Assembly: GCF_000613945.1 (NCBI RefSeq)
Contig: NZ_BAJY01000010.1
Coordinates: 22,491-86,490, forward strand
DNA: 64,000 nt
Direction: 5' to 3'
Source: Prevotella falsenii DSM 22864 = JCM 15124
GTDB taxonomy: Bacteria > Bacteroidota > Bacteroidia > Bacteroidales > Bacteroidaceae
In this document: one piece after another, positions 55,568 through 63,982 of the stretch
How the letters are laid out: the number at the start of each line of letters is the position of its first letter
Numbering within the stretch: position 1 is the stretch's first letter
Translations under genes and position numbers: made by a program
The notes under the pieces: generated by a model
Told to the model about the DNA's origin: nothing
Databases searched by the model: none
Seen by the model: the letters and a program-made list of their open reading frames with translations, nothing else

Positions 55568-55855
55568 ATGAACAACAAGGAATTCATAGCCGCATTGGCA
55601 AATAGGGTGGGTCGTTCGCAAGACGAAACACAACGACTTGTGAAAACAGCCTTGCAAGCCATGGGCGACAACTTTGAATCGGGAGAGCCTGTATTGGTTT
55701 CGGGGTTCGGTTCGTTTGAAGTGAAGAAGCGACTCGAGCGCATTATGACCAATCCTGCTACGGGATTGCGAATGCTTGTGCCGCCAAAGCTGGTGCTGAA
55801 CTTCCGCGCAACGGCATCGGTAAAGGAGAAACTGAAGAAAGGAGGGGCTGAATAA
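55568..55855 (+). CDS. HU/IHF-family DNA-binding protein
   Basis: A 95-residue HU-fold protein with the helical dimerisation region (NNKEFIAALANRVGRSQDE), the core VSGFGSFEVKKR, and the arm sequence RIMTNPATGLRMLVPPKLV. It binds and bends DNA as a nucleoid component. Its TAA stop shares one base with the ATG of the next HU-domain gene (TAATG), so the two are coupled. Confidence 0.93.
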   Translation: MNNKEFIAALANRVGRSQDETQRLVKTALQAMGDNFESGEPVLVSGFGSFEVKKRLERIMTNPATGLRMLVPPKLVLNFRATASVKEKLKKGGAE

Positions 55856-57009
55856 TGGCTAAAACAGCGTTACAGCTTATTGCCGACGCAGTGGCAAAGA
55901 AGCATAAAATAACCGTGAAAGAAGCCGAAAAGTTTGTTTCTGCCATGTTTGATGTGATGAACGAAGGGTTGAAAACCGACAAACTTGTAAAGGTAAAGGG
56001 GCTCGGCACGTTTAAGGTGCAAGCCGTAAAGCCTCGCGAAAGTGTGAATGTAAACACAGGCGAACGTGTGCTGATAGAAGGGCACGACAAGGTTTCGTTC
56101 ACGCCCGACACCACGATGAAAGAACTTGTAAACAAGCCTTTTGCACAGTTTGAAACGGTTGTACTGAACGATGGTGTTGATTTTGCCGACATAGAAAGCA
56201 GGTCGGACGACGAAGAAAAGGACGAAAATACCGATGAAACCGTAGTTCCTGACGAAGAAATAGTTGTTTCCGACGAGGAAAAGATAGAGACGAAAGAAGA
56301 AAAAAACAACGAAATCATCGACGAAAAGCCTGTCGAGGAAGTGCCGCAGCCAACGGTTGAAATCCCGATGGCAGCTGTCGAAACGAAAGAAGAAATAGCA
56401 GAAGAAAAGGAAGAAGACCGGAAAGAAGTTGTTGAAGAAAAGAAACCGGTAGTCGAAGTAAAGGCAGAAGCAGTTGAAGAACAGTCGGAGCCGGTAGTTG
56501 AAGTGCCGAAAGTAAATGCCTTCCCTATCGAAAAGCCCAAGAAAATAAATTGGTTGCTGTGGTCTTTTGTAGCCTTTGCCGCGATAGCTGTTATGTATTT
56601 CTTCGGTTATAAGTTTGGAAAAGACGCCGCACTTCGCGACAACAAGACAGCTGTTCGCACGCAAACAAGAGACAGTTTAGCCGAAACGACGAAGAAAACA
56701 ACCAAACAAGCAACAGCCAACCCACGAAAAACGACTGCCAAGGCTGCACAACAAGCAACCGACGAAGCCGAAAAGTTTAAGCAGATGAGTAGCGACAGGC
56801 GCATTCGTTACGGTGCTTACGACATTGTCGGCGTAGAGAAAACAGTGGTATTGAAGAAAGGTCAGACCATGCAATCGTACAGTCGCAGAACACTTGGTCC
56901 CGATATGGTGGGCTATTTCCAAGTGTTGAACAATGCCGAAACGATGGTTGCAGGCGACACAATGAAAGTGCCGAAGGTGGAACTTCGCCCGCAATACCGT
57001 ACAAAATAA
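55855..57009 (+). CDS. HU-domain protein with transmembrane helix and LysM-like C-terminus
   Basis: A 384-residue protein with four parts: an HU/IHF-like domain (1-95, including KVKGLGTFKVQAVKPRES), a long acidic segment rich in Glu, Val and Lys (about 112-220), one transmembrane helix (231-253, WLLWSFVAFAAIAVMYFFGY), a Lys/Thr/Ala-rich stretch, and a LysM-like end (322-376, with VLKKGQTMQSYSRRTLG and MVAGDTMKVPKV). This suggests DNA binding in the cytoplasm and peptidoglycan binding in the periplasm. The tethering role is inference. It is translationally coupled to the small HU gene. Confidence 0.85.
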   Translation: MAKTALQLIADAVAKKHKITVKEAEKFVSAMFDVMNEGLKTDKLVKVKGLGTFKVQAVKPRESVNVNTGERVLIEGHDKVSFTPDTTMKELVNKPFAQFETVVLNDGVDFADIESRSDDEEKDENTDETVVPDEEIVVSDEEKIETKEEKNNEIIDEKPVEEVPQPTVEIPMAAVETKEEIAEEKEEDRKEVVEEKKPVVEVKAEAVEEQSEPVVEVPKVNAFPIEKPKKINWLLWSFVAFAAIAVMYFFGYKFGKDAALRDNKTAVRTQTRDSLAETTKKTTKQATANPRKTTAKAAQQATDEAEKFKQMSSDRRIRYGAYDIVGVEKTVVLKKGQTMQSYSRRTLGPDMVGYFQVLNNAETMVAGDTMKVPKVELRPQYRTK

Positions 57010-57164
57010 ATTGTCAAAACCATAGAAACGGTTCGTTAAGAGCTGTGAACGGTTCGTCGGAAGGTTATGAAAGAATAGCCGACTGCCGTTCATAGTGCAA
57101 TCGTTTGACCTTATATAAGCTGTATTTGTTCCGCTTTCTTTCTGCCGATATTGTTTGAAAACAC

Positions 57165-57371
57165 TATCTTTGCAATGTAATAGTATTAGTAGTGATAAGT
57201 AAAGTTGATGATTGAGAATATCAAAGGCAATTAGTTAGTATAAAGGTTATAGGCTTTTTCCCCTTAACATACTTAATTAAGATTTGGTATTTAGTTTTTG
57301 ATTAGTACAGCTAAACATTTTTATTGGTTTAGAGTAAAGCCCCATTTGCTGATAGAAGTAAGTGGGGCTTT
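57165..57371 (+). ncRNA. Candidate small RNA transcription unit
   Basis: TATCTTTG at 57165-57172 resembles a -7 element, and AAAGCCCCA (57336-57344) pairs with TGGGGCTTT (57363-57371) as a terminator-like hairpin with a poor T run. The roughly 160 bp between them are AT-rich and hold no credible ORF. A transcript would run from about 57178 to 57371. No known RNA family was recognised; the call is tentative. Confidence 0.35.
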
Positions 57372-57377
57372 CACGTA

Positions 57378-57551
57378 ATAAAAACGTAAATATTTTTCAG
57401 AAGCGCATTTGTTGCTTAACAGTTTCTTCATCAGCGTGTTGCAAAACCTGTTGTTTCGCATTCTAAAAGCGTAGGTTTTGCGTTGCAAAACAGCCGCTTT
57501 CGCAACGTCAGAACGCAGTTGTTACTTTTTAAGAGAGTTTCCTTTACAGAA
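57378..57551 (+). repeat. Dispersed intergenic 200-bp element, copy G (3 core units)
   Basis: Same left and right flanks as the other copies, but only three 22-bp units in the core, making it 22 bp shorter. It lies between the convergent HU-LysM and radical SAM genes. The other bases of 57010-57607 besides the RNA candidate hold no recognised feature. Confidence 0.88.
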
Positions 57552-57607
57552 CCATCGCTGTTTTCCTGTCCTCCTTCAGTGGCAAAAGCGGAAACCATGG
57601 ATGCTTG

Positions 57608-58510
57608 CTAAACCCTTTCAATAAGTTTTTTTGCCTTCAGTTTGTTGTTCAGCAAGTTTGTGAACTCGTAGTTTTTCAGTCCCCATTTCGGTGCTATCAG
57701 CATCTCAGGCGGGCTCTGTGTAACAAACCTTTCTAATATTAAATCGCTCCTAAGCAGTCCGATGTAATTGGTAATAAGGTCGATGTATTCTTCGACAGTG
57801 TATAAATGGAAAGGGTGTTCCTTATATATCTTTGCCAACTTTGTACCTTTTATAATCTGCATTTGGTGTATTTTAAGCATCGTTAGCGGCAGCGACGATA
57901 TGATAGGAGCCTGTCGCAGGCTTTCCGAAGCATCTTCGCCGGGTAGCCCCATTATAACGTGTCCACCCACATAGATACCTCTTCGGGCAGTGTCTTCTAT
58001 TGCTTTGCGCGTGCAGGCAAAGTCGTGTCCGCGATTAATGTAGCGCAGTGTGTTGTCGTTGCAACTTTCAATGCCGTATTCCACAATTAAGAATGTTCGC
58101 TTGTTGAGTTCTTCCAAATAGTCCAACAGTTCGTTGCTGATGCAGTCGGGACGTGTTCCGATAACTATTCCTACAACATCTTCCACTCCCAAAGCTTCTT
58201 CGTAGAGTGCCTTCAGCTTATCCACCGCATCGTAAGTGTTTGTATATGCTTGGAAATAAGCTAAGTATTTCATGTCCGGATATTTCTTTGCAAAGAAGCG
58301 TTTCCCGTCTTCCAACTGTTCCGTTATACTTTTTGTGTGGCTGCAATACGACGGATTGAAACTCTTGTTGTCGCAGAATATGCAGCCGCCAATACCTATT
58401 CTGCCGTCCCGATTAGGACAAGTAAAGCCGGCATCTATCGAAATCTTTTGCACTCGGAAAGGCAGTTGGTTTCTTATCCAAGTACCAAAATCATTATAGT
58501 ATTGTTCCAT
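57608..58510 (-). CDS. TIGR01212/YhcC-family radical SAM protein
   Basis: A 300-residue radical SAM protein. Cysteines in DAGFTCPNRDG and GGCIFCDN form the C-x11-C-x2-C cluster typical of the YhcC/TIGR01212 family, which lacks the usual CxxxCxxC spacing. Conserved segments include YFQAYTNTYD, IGTRPDC, VEYGIESC and GGHVIMGLPGE. Function unknown in the family. Its promoter region overlaps that of the divergent dpp4 gene, with TAAATTTG on the minus strand (58518-58525). Confidence 0.92.
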   Translation of the reverse strand: MEQYYNDFGTWIRNQLPFRVQKISIDAGFTCPNRDGRIGIGGCIFCDNKSFNPSYCSHTKSITEQLEDGKRFFAKKYPDMKYLAYFQAYTNTYDAVDKLKALYEEALGVEDVVGIVIGTRPDCISNELLDYLEELNKRTFLIVEYGIESCNDNTLRYINRGHDFACTRKAIEDTARRGIYVGGHVIMGLPGEDASESLRQAPIISSLPLTMLKIHQMQIIKGTKLAKIYKEHPFHLYTVEEYIDLITNYIGLLRSDLILERFVTQSPPEMLIAPKWGLKNYEFTNLLNNKLKAKKLIERV

Positions 58511-58513
58511 TGT

Positions 58514-58545
58514 TTTGCAAATTTACTTCTTTTTTTGTACTTTTG
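58514..58545 (+). promoter_or_regulatory. Bacteroidota-type promoter of dpp4
   Basis: TTTG (58514-58517), 20 bp, then TACTTTTG (58538-58545), 25 bp before the ATG. A minus-strand TAAATTTG for the radical SAM gene lies inside the spacer, so the two promoters overlap. Confidence 0.75.
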
Positions 58546-58570
58546 TTGCATTAAATCAATTTAATATACA

Positions 58571-60037
58571 ATGAAAAAAATACTTCTTATGTGTGCAGCG
58601 TTATTAGCAACGACTATTCACACGTTCGCAGGCGAACCTCTTAAGTTGGAAGAGATGACAAAAAACACTTTTGCCGCGAAGACAATTTCCGGTATTAACC
58701 CCTTGAAAGGGACGTCGGACTATGCGCAAATCTCTGCGGATAGAAAGAAAATAGTAACCTATTCTTTTGTTACCGGCAAAGAAACAGGCGTGCTTTTCGA
58801 TGTAAATCAAGTCAATGGGGCGAAGTTAAAGGAGATAGAGAATTACGAAATCTCCGACGACGGACAGTTTATCCTTATTCAAACGGATACAAAACGCATT
58901 TATCGCCGTTCCTTTACGGCAGACTTCCTTTTATATAATGTAAAGAACAAGTCGCTGAAGAAACTGTCGGAAGGTGGCGCACAGCAAATTCCGACTTTCT
59001 CGCCCAATGGAAAGTATATTGCATTTGTACGCAGCAACAATATCTTTATAACCGATGGAACAACCGAAACACAAGTAACAACCGACGGAAAGTTCAACGA
59101 AATAATCAACGGATTGCCCGATTGGGTGAACGAAGAGGAGTTTGGGTTCAACAATGCTTTAGCTTGGGGAGCCGACAGCAAGACTTTGAGCTGGATACGT
59201 TACGACGAATCGAAGGTAAAAACCTATTCGCTGCAAATGTTTGAAGGGGCAAAGCCTGCGTTTAAAAACTACGCAGTTTATCCCGGCGACTATTCTTACA
59301 AATATCCGAAAGCCGGCGAAGACAACTCTAAAGTGTCTGTTCACGCTTATTCGTTGGAGTCCGGCAAGACGCTGACCTACAATTTGCCACTCGATGCCGA
59401 TGGTTATATTCCGCGCATAAAGCCCACGAAGTTTGCCGACCGCATTGTTATTTATACCATGAACCGCCATCAAGACGAGCTAAACCTCTATAAAGCCAAT
59501 CCGGTTACAGGCGAATGCAGCCTTCTAATCAGAGAGAAAGCCGACAAATACGTCAAGGAAGATGCGATGGGAGGTATTCTTGTGATGAACGACTACATAC
59601 TTTTTCCTTCCGACCGCGACGGTTACATGCACTTATACCTCTACACCATTGACGGAAAGTTTATTCGTCAGATAGAAAAAGGTAAGTATGATGTTATCGA
59701 AGTCTACGGTTTCGACGAGAAAACGGGCAACACTTACTTCCAAGCTGCTGCGAAAACACCGATGCAACGCGAAGTGTACGTAGCTGACAAGAACGGAAAA
59801 GTAACTTGCCTGACAACGAAAGAAGGTTGGAATTCGGCTGTGTTCTCCGGCGATTATAAGTATTTCCTGAATAATTGGAGCGACCGCAACACTCCTTATT
59901 CATACGCAATCTGCAACAACAGGGGAAAGGTTGTGCGCGAAGTTCTCAACAACGATAAACTCATAAAGGATATGGCGAAGTACGATTTGCTACTCGCGAC
60001 TTCTTTAAGTTTACTACTTCCGAAGGGGTGGAACTGA
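58571..60037 (+). CDS. Dipeptidyl peptidase IV, N-terminal fragment (frameshifted)
   Basis: A signal peptide (MKKILLMCAALLATTIHTFA) is followed by the DPP4 beta-propeller. DWVNEEEFGF matches the double-glutamate motif that binds the substrate N-terminus, and several SPNGKYIAFVR-type blades are visible. After MAKYD the frame drifts out of the family and closes about 17 codons later. Adding one T at 59986-59988 (GATTTGC to GATTTTGC) restores FATRDFFKFTTSEGVELNGW and gives an intact protein of 731 residues (58571-60765). DPP4 releases Xaa-Pro dipeptides in the periplasm, supporting peptide-based growth. Confidence 0.88.
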   Translation: MKKILLMCAALLATTIHTFAGEPLKLEEMTKNTFAAKTISGINPLKGTSDYAQISADRKKIVTYSFVTGKETGVLFDVNQVNGAKLKEIENYEISDDGQFILIQTDTKRIYRRSFTADFLLYNVKNKSLKKLSEGGAQQIPTFSPNGKYIAFVRSNNIFITDGTTETQVTTDGKFNEIINGLPDWVNEEEFGFNNALAWGADSKTLSWIRYDESKVKTYSLQMFEGAKPAFKNYAVYPGDYSYKYPKAGEDNSKVSVHAYSLESGKTLTYNLPLDADGYIPRIKPTKFADRIVIYTMNRHQDELNLYKANPVTGECSLLIREKADKYVKEDAMGGILVMNDYILFPSDRDGYMHLYLYTIDGKFIRQIEKGKYDVIEVYGFDEKTGNTYFQAAAKTPMQREVYVADKNGKVTCLTTKEGWNSAVFSGDYKYFLNNWSDRNTPYSYAICNNRGKVVREVLNNDKLIKDMAKYDLLLATSLSLLLPKGWN

Positions 60038-60765
60038 ATGGGTGGATAGTAAAGCCTAAAAACTTCGACCCAAACAAGAAGTATCCTGTCATCTTCTATC
60101 AATATAGCGGTCCGGGAAGTCAGCAGGTTGTAGACCGTTGGGCACTCGGCGCAATGGGTGCCGGTGGTATTTATGAGTCGTATCTCACTCAACAAGGCTT
60201 TATCGTGGTTTGTGTAGATGGTCGCGGTACGGGTGCTCGTGGCTCCGAATTTGAGAAATGCACTTACTTGAAGATAGGCGATTTAGAGTCGAAAGACCAA
60301 GTTGAGGCTGCCCTTTGGATAGCAAAGCAACCTTACGCCGATGCCGATAACATGGGAATATGGGGCTGGAGCTTTGGAGGTTTCAACACTTTGATGAGTC
60401 TGAGCGAAGGTCGCAACGCCTTTAAAGCAGGCGTTTCTGTTGCCCCACCTACCAATTGGCGTTGGTACGACACTGTTTACACCGAGCGATACATGCGCAC
60501 ACCGCAGGAAAACCCTGATGGCTACGCCGTAAATCCTATTGAACGTGCAAATAAAATGAATGCCAAATTGCTCATTTGTCATGGCATTGCCGACGATAAT
60601 GTGCACATTCAGAACGCTTACGAGTATTCGGAAGCATTGGTACAAGCCGACAAAGACTTCAAAGAAAACTTCTATACGAACCGCAACCACAGTATTTATG
60701 GTGGCAATACCCGCAACCATCTCTTCCGACAGATTACGGATTGGTTTGTTCAGAACTTGAAGTAA
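60028..60765 (+). CDS. Dipeptidyl peptidase IV, C-terminal catalytic fragment
   Basis: This 245-residue frame holds the S9 catalytic domain: the serine in GIWGWSFGGFNT, the aspartate in CHGIADDNVH and the histidine in NRNHSIYGG. GRGTGARGSEFEK is also typical. The nominal start MELNGW is internal to DPP4. A terminator follows the stop. Confidence 0.92.
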   Translation: MELNGWIVKPKNFDPNKKYPVIFYQYSGPGSQQVVDRWALGAMGAGGIYESYLTQQGFIVVCVDGRGTGARGSEFEKCTYLKIGDLESKDQVEAALWIAKQPYADADNMGIWGWSFGGFNTLMSLSEGRNAFKAGVSVAPPTNWRWYDTVYTERYMRTPQENPDGYAVNPIERANKMNAKLLICHGIADDNVHIQNAYEYSEALVQADKDFKENFYTNRNHSIYGGNTRNHLFRQITDWFVQNLK

Positions 60766-60783
60766 TCTTCATCAAACATACAG

Positions 60784-60821
60784 AAAAAGGATTGCACATC
60801 GTCTTTGTGCAGTCCTTTTTT
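60784..60821 (+). terminator. Rho-independent terminator of dpp4
   Basis: AAAAAGGATTGCACA pairs with TGTGCAGTCCTTTTTT. Nearly the same hairpin ends the last gene of the window (63946-63982). Confidence 0.9.
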
Positions 60822-60953
60822 ATGGTTTTACGTGAGTTCGGTATAAGAATTACGCCGGTGTATTGTTTATACATATTTAAAATATACTTATATTCAGAAA
60901 TAAGCAAAGCATCTTCGTCCTCAAATTCTTACACCGAACCCACGTTATTCATA

Positions 60954-61014
60954 AACGTTTTCGTTCAGCCGAATGCGCAATGCCAAATTTATTAGGGCAT
61001 TGTCATGGCGATAA
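60954..61014 (-). repeat. 62-bp stem-loop repeat, copy 2
   Basis: Its reverse complement matches 12121-12183, including the hairpin arms GCAATGCC and GGGCATTG and the phrase GGCTGAACGAAAACGTT. It lies between dpp4 and the barrel gene; the rest of 60822-61130 holds a likely -7 box, TATCTTTG at 61071-61078. Confidence 0.8.
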
Positions 61015-61130
61015 AACACACTTTAGGTGTTAAATAATGTTTCTTTTAAGAATTTTATAGCTTATATATGTATCTTTGTAAAGAAAAATAATGTAACCTA
61101 AAAAGTTAATAATTAAAGTTCTAAAATCTT

Positions 61131-63626
61131 ATGGAAATCTGCATTAGAAAGCACATCCAATGTATTTGTCTGCTATTATTGCTTTTCGCTTTGCCTGCGC
61201 AGGCGAGCGATTATAAGCATTCCGTTCAAGGTTCTGTTGTTGATAACATCACAGGCATGGGCATTACAGCCAAGATAACCTTGATGACTGCCGACAGTGT
61301 TGTTATCGATACGATTACAGCGGAAATAGAAGAGATGCCTTACGACAATGGTTACCACAGGGCTTATTATGTATTTGAAGATGCTGTAACGTCGAAAGGA
61401 AAATACATTATTAAAGCAGAGAAAGAGGGTTATGACGTTTGTTATATGAATTGCGAACTGAGAAGCACTCGTGAAGATTATATCGGGGTAAAACAAATCC
61501 GCATGACGAAGATAGTAGAACACGAACTACAGGAAGTTACGGTTGTTGCTTCGAAGGTGAAAATGGTAATGAAAGGCGATACCATAGTCTACAATGCCGA
61601 TGCCTTTAACTTAGCCGAAGGCAATATGCTCGATGCCTTAATCGCTCGTCTGCCGGGTGCAAAGTTAGAGAAAGACGGAAGGATTTATGTAAATGGGAGG
61701 TTCATTCAGAGTCTGTTGGTAAACGGACAGGAATTCTTTGCAGGTAATCCTAAACTGGCTTTAGAGAACCTTCCTGCCTATACGGTGAACAAAATAAAGG
61801 TATATAACAAGGCGGGAACAAAGTCAATGCTGATGCAACAAAATATGGGCGATAATACTTACGTGATGGACGTCAGGCTGAAACGCGAGTATGCAACGGG
61901 CTATATGGGCGATTTGGAAGCCGGTGGCGGTACGCAGAAGCGTTATAAACTTCGTGGTTTTGCTATGAAGTTCTCCGATAAAGAACGCATGGGAGCCTTC
62001 TTTAACATCAATAATCTGAACGATAATCAACGTGCCGCACTGTCGGGAGAATGGGAGCCGCAAGATGTGGGCAACGGTTTGCTTGCTGTAAAGAACGCCG
62101 GCGTGTCGTATGTACGTTTCTTGGGTAATGAATTATCTTGGTTCTCAACCGAAAATACTTGGCAACATATCAATACAGACAACGAGTCTATTACACACAC
62201 GCAGACTTATTTGCCTGAAGGAAACTCATTCTTGCACAATCATAGCAAACAACTGAACAGTTCGGATAAGTGGGAAAGCAGAAACGCTCTTTCTGTTGAG
62301 AGGACTATTTTCTCTACAACAAACTTTCTTAATGTTTCCTATATGCGCAATAATGGGTTTGGAAGTGCGAACAGCACCACTGCAAATGAAACAACAAACC
62401 TGAATACTTTGCTGTCGAGAAACAGTTTCGAGTCAAGCGATTTCAACTTTGACTTCTCAACCGGTAATTATGTTAAGTACATCACAGACTTAATACGAGG
62501 AGATTTTTCTGTAAGTTACAATCGTAATAAGCAGAAGCAATTTATGTTGAATAACGTTCAATATCTGCAAGGAAGCTTACCGAACGACTATCGCAACAAT
62601 TACTTTGATATGCCCAATCAGAAGCTGAAGCTATCTGCCGGTGTGGGATATGATTTTAGAATACGTAAAACAACATTTGCTCCGGAATATTCTTATACTT
62701 ACACATATAACAAGGCAAGTAACCTGCTTTACCGTCTTGACTGGATTGCAGGAAGAGATACTGCCCGCTTTAATGTATTGCCTTCTGCATCAGATGTTTT
62801 GCTTTCAGTACTGGATAATAGCAATAGCTATCGCTTCAATGAGTATCGAAACGAACATAAATTTAATTTACATTATTTCAAATTCTGTAGGAAGCTATTC
62901 GATGGAGAGCTTACTGTAAACCTTCCGTTGCGTTTATTAAATGCCGATTTCCATTATTATGGTGTGAGCGAGCAACATTTTACTCGTCGCAAACTATTCT
63001 TTGAACCGAACATACGATTAAGTCATTGGGCTGAAGACGTATCATGGGATTTTACTGCAGGTATGAAATCAGACTTTCCAACCCTACTTGCCACGGCAGA
63101 TTATCGCAACGACAGCGACCCTCTGAATATTCGGTTGGGCAATAAAGACTTACGCAACCTGCATCATTATGATGTAGATGCCAATATAACCTTTAATGGA
63201 GAAAAGGAACAGACAATCAGTTTATCTGCCAATTATCACCAAACAGACAACCAAGTAGCCTATGCGCTCATCTTTGATAAAACGACAGGAGCTTCAATTA
63301 TATATCCTACCAGTGTGAATGGCAATTGGAATACAAAGTTTGAATTTGAGTTTAAGCGTGCATTGGATAAGGCAAACAAAATCCTGTTCAGCAACAACCT
63401 CTCTGCCAATTATAACCATTGTGTCGATATGGCATCAATAGCAGGAAGCACTGAAAGCCAACGAAGCATTGTGAAGAATTGGGAACTTGGCGACGAACTG
63501 AAGGTGAATTACCGTCTGAACGACAACTACGAATTTACATTCCATACAAGTGGAAAGTGCTATCTTATAAGCAGCGAGCGTGCAGACTTTGAAAATATCA
63601 AGGCGTATGACTACAACATCGGCTGA
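61131..63626 (+). CDS. TonB-receptor-like outer-membrane barrel, main part (frameshifted)
   Basis: The 831-residue frame has a signal peptide (LLLLLFALPAQAS), a carboxypeptidase-regulatory-like domain (SVQGSVVDNITGMGITAKI), a plug-like region (GNMLDALIARLPGAKLEKDG), and most of a beta-barrel. It stops after YDYNIG. One added C at 63623 (GGCTGA to GGCCTGA) joins it to the following frame as NIGLNAQVVLPW, giving a 933-residue barrel protein (61131-63931). It is distantly like the barrel at 40031. Substrate unknown. Confidence 0.85.
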   Translation: MEICIRKHIQCICLLLLLFALPAQASDYKHSVQGSVVDNITGMGITAKITLMTADSVVIDTITAEIEEMPYDNGYHRAYYVFEDAVTSKGKYIIKAEKEGYDVCYMNCELRSTREDYIGVKQIRMTKIVEHELQEVTVVASKVKMVMKGDTIVYNADAFNLAEGNMLDALIARLPGAKLEKDGRIYVNGRFIQSLLVNGQEFFAGNPKLALENLPAYTVNKIKVYNKAGTKSMLMQQNMGDNTYVMDVRLKREYATGYMGDLEAGGGTQKRYKLRGFAMKFSDKERMGAFFNINNLNDNQRAALSGEWEPQDVGNGLLAVKNAGVSYVRFLGNELSWFSTENTWQHINTDNESITHTQTYLPEGNSFLHNHSKQLNSSDKWESRNALSVERTIFSTTNFLNVSYMRNNGFGSANSTTANETTNLNTLLSRNSFESSDFNFDFSTGNYVKYITDLIRGDFSVSYNRNKQKQFMLNNVQYLQGSLPNDYRNNYFDMPNQKLKLSAGVGYDFRIRKTTFAPEYSYTYTYNKASNLLYRLDWIAGRDTARFNVLPSASDVLLSVLDNSNSYRFNEYRNEHKFNLHYFKFCRKLFDGELTVNLPLRLLNADFHYYGVSEQHFTRRKLFFEPNIRLSHWAEDVSWDFTAGMKSDFPTLLATADYRNDSDPLNIRLGNKDLRNLHHYDVDANITFNGEKEQTISLSANYHQTDNQVAYALIFDKTTGASIIYPTSVNGNWNTKFEFEFKRALDKANKILFSNNLSANYNHCVDMASIAGSTESQRSIVKNWELGDELKVNYRLNDNYEFTFHTSGKCYLISSERADFENIKAYDYNIG

Positions 63627-63640
63627 ATGCACAGGTTGTA

Positions 63641-63931
63641 TTGCCTTGGAAGTTGCAGCTTACCACCGATATGACAATGTTTGCACGTCGTGGCTATCAG
63701 CAAACGGAAATGAATACCACCGATTGGATTTGGAATGTGCAGCTGGCACGCACTTTCTTGAAAGGTCGTCTTGCCGCTAAACTGCAAGGTTTCGACCTGT
63801 TGCAACAACTTTCAAACACACGCTACGTTATTAATTCGCAAGGGCGTACAGAGTCGTGGAACAACAGCATACCGCGTTATGTAATGTTTTCTCTTGCGTG
63901 GAAGTTCAACATTAATCCAAAGAAGAAATAA
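63641..63931 (+). CDS. Outer-membrane barrel, C-terminal fragment
   Basis: This 96-residue frame supplies the last barrel strands (WIWNVQLARTFLKGRLAAKL) and the terminal aromatic strand YVMFSLAWKFNINPKKK. The nominal TTG start is an artefact of the upstream frameshift; in-frame coding can be followed back to about 63614. Without it the barrel would not close. Confidence 0.85.
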   Translation: MPWKLQLTTDMTMFARRGYQQTEMNTTDWIWNVQLARTFLKGRLAAKLQGFDLLQQLSNTRYVINSQGRTESWNNSIPRYVMFSLAWKFNINPKKK

Positions 63932-63945
63932 CATATTCGTTCGTT

Positions 63946-63982
63946 AAAAGGATTGCACATTGTGTTTGCGCAATCCTTTTTT
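63946..63982 (+). terminator. Rho-independent terminator of the barrel gene
   Basis: AAAAGGATTGCACA pairs with TGCGCAATCCTTTT, followed by T residues. A TACCTTTG box at 63986-63993 begins right after it and probably belongs to a gene beyond the window. Confidence 0.9.
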
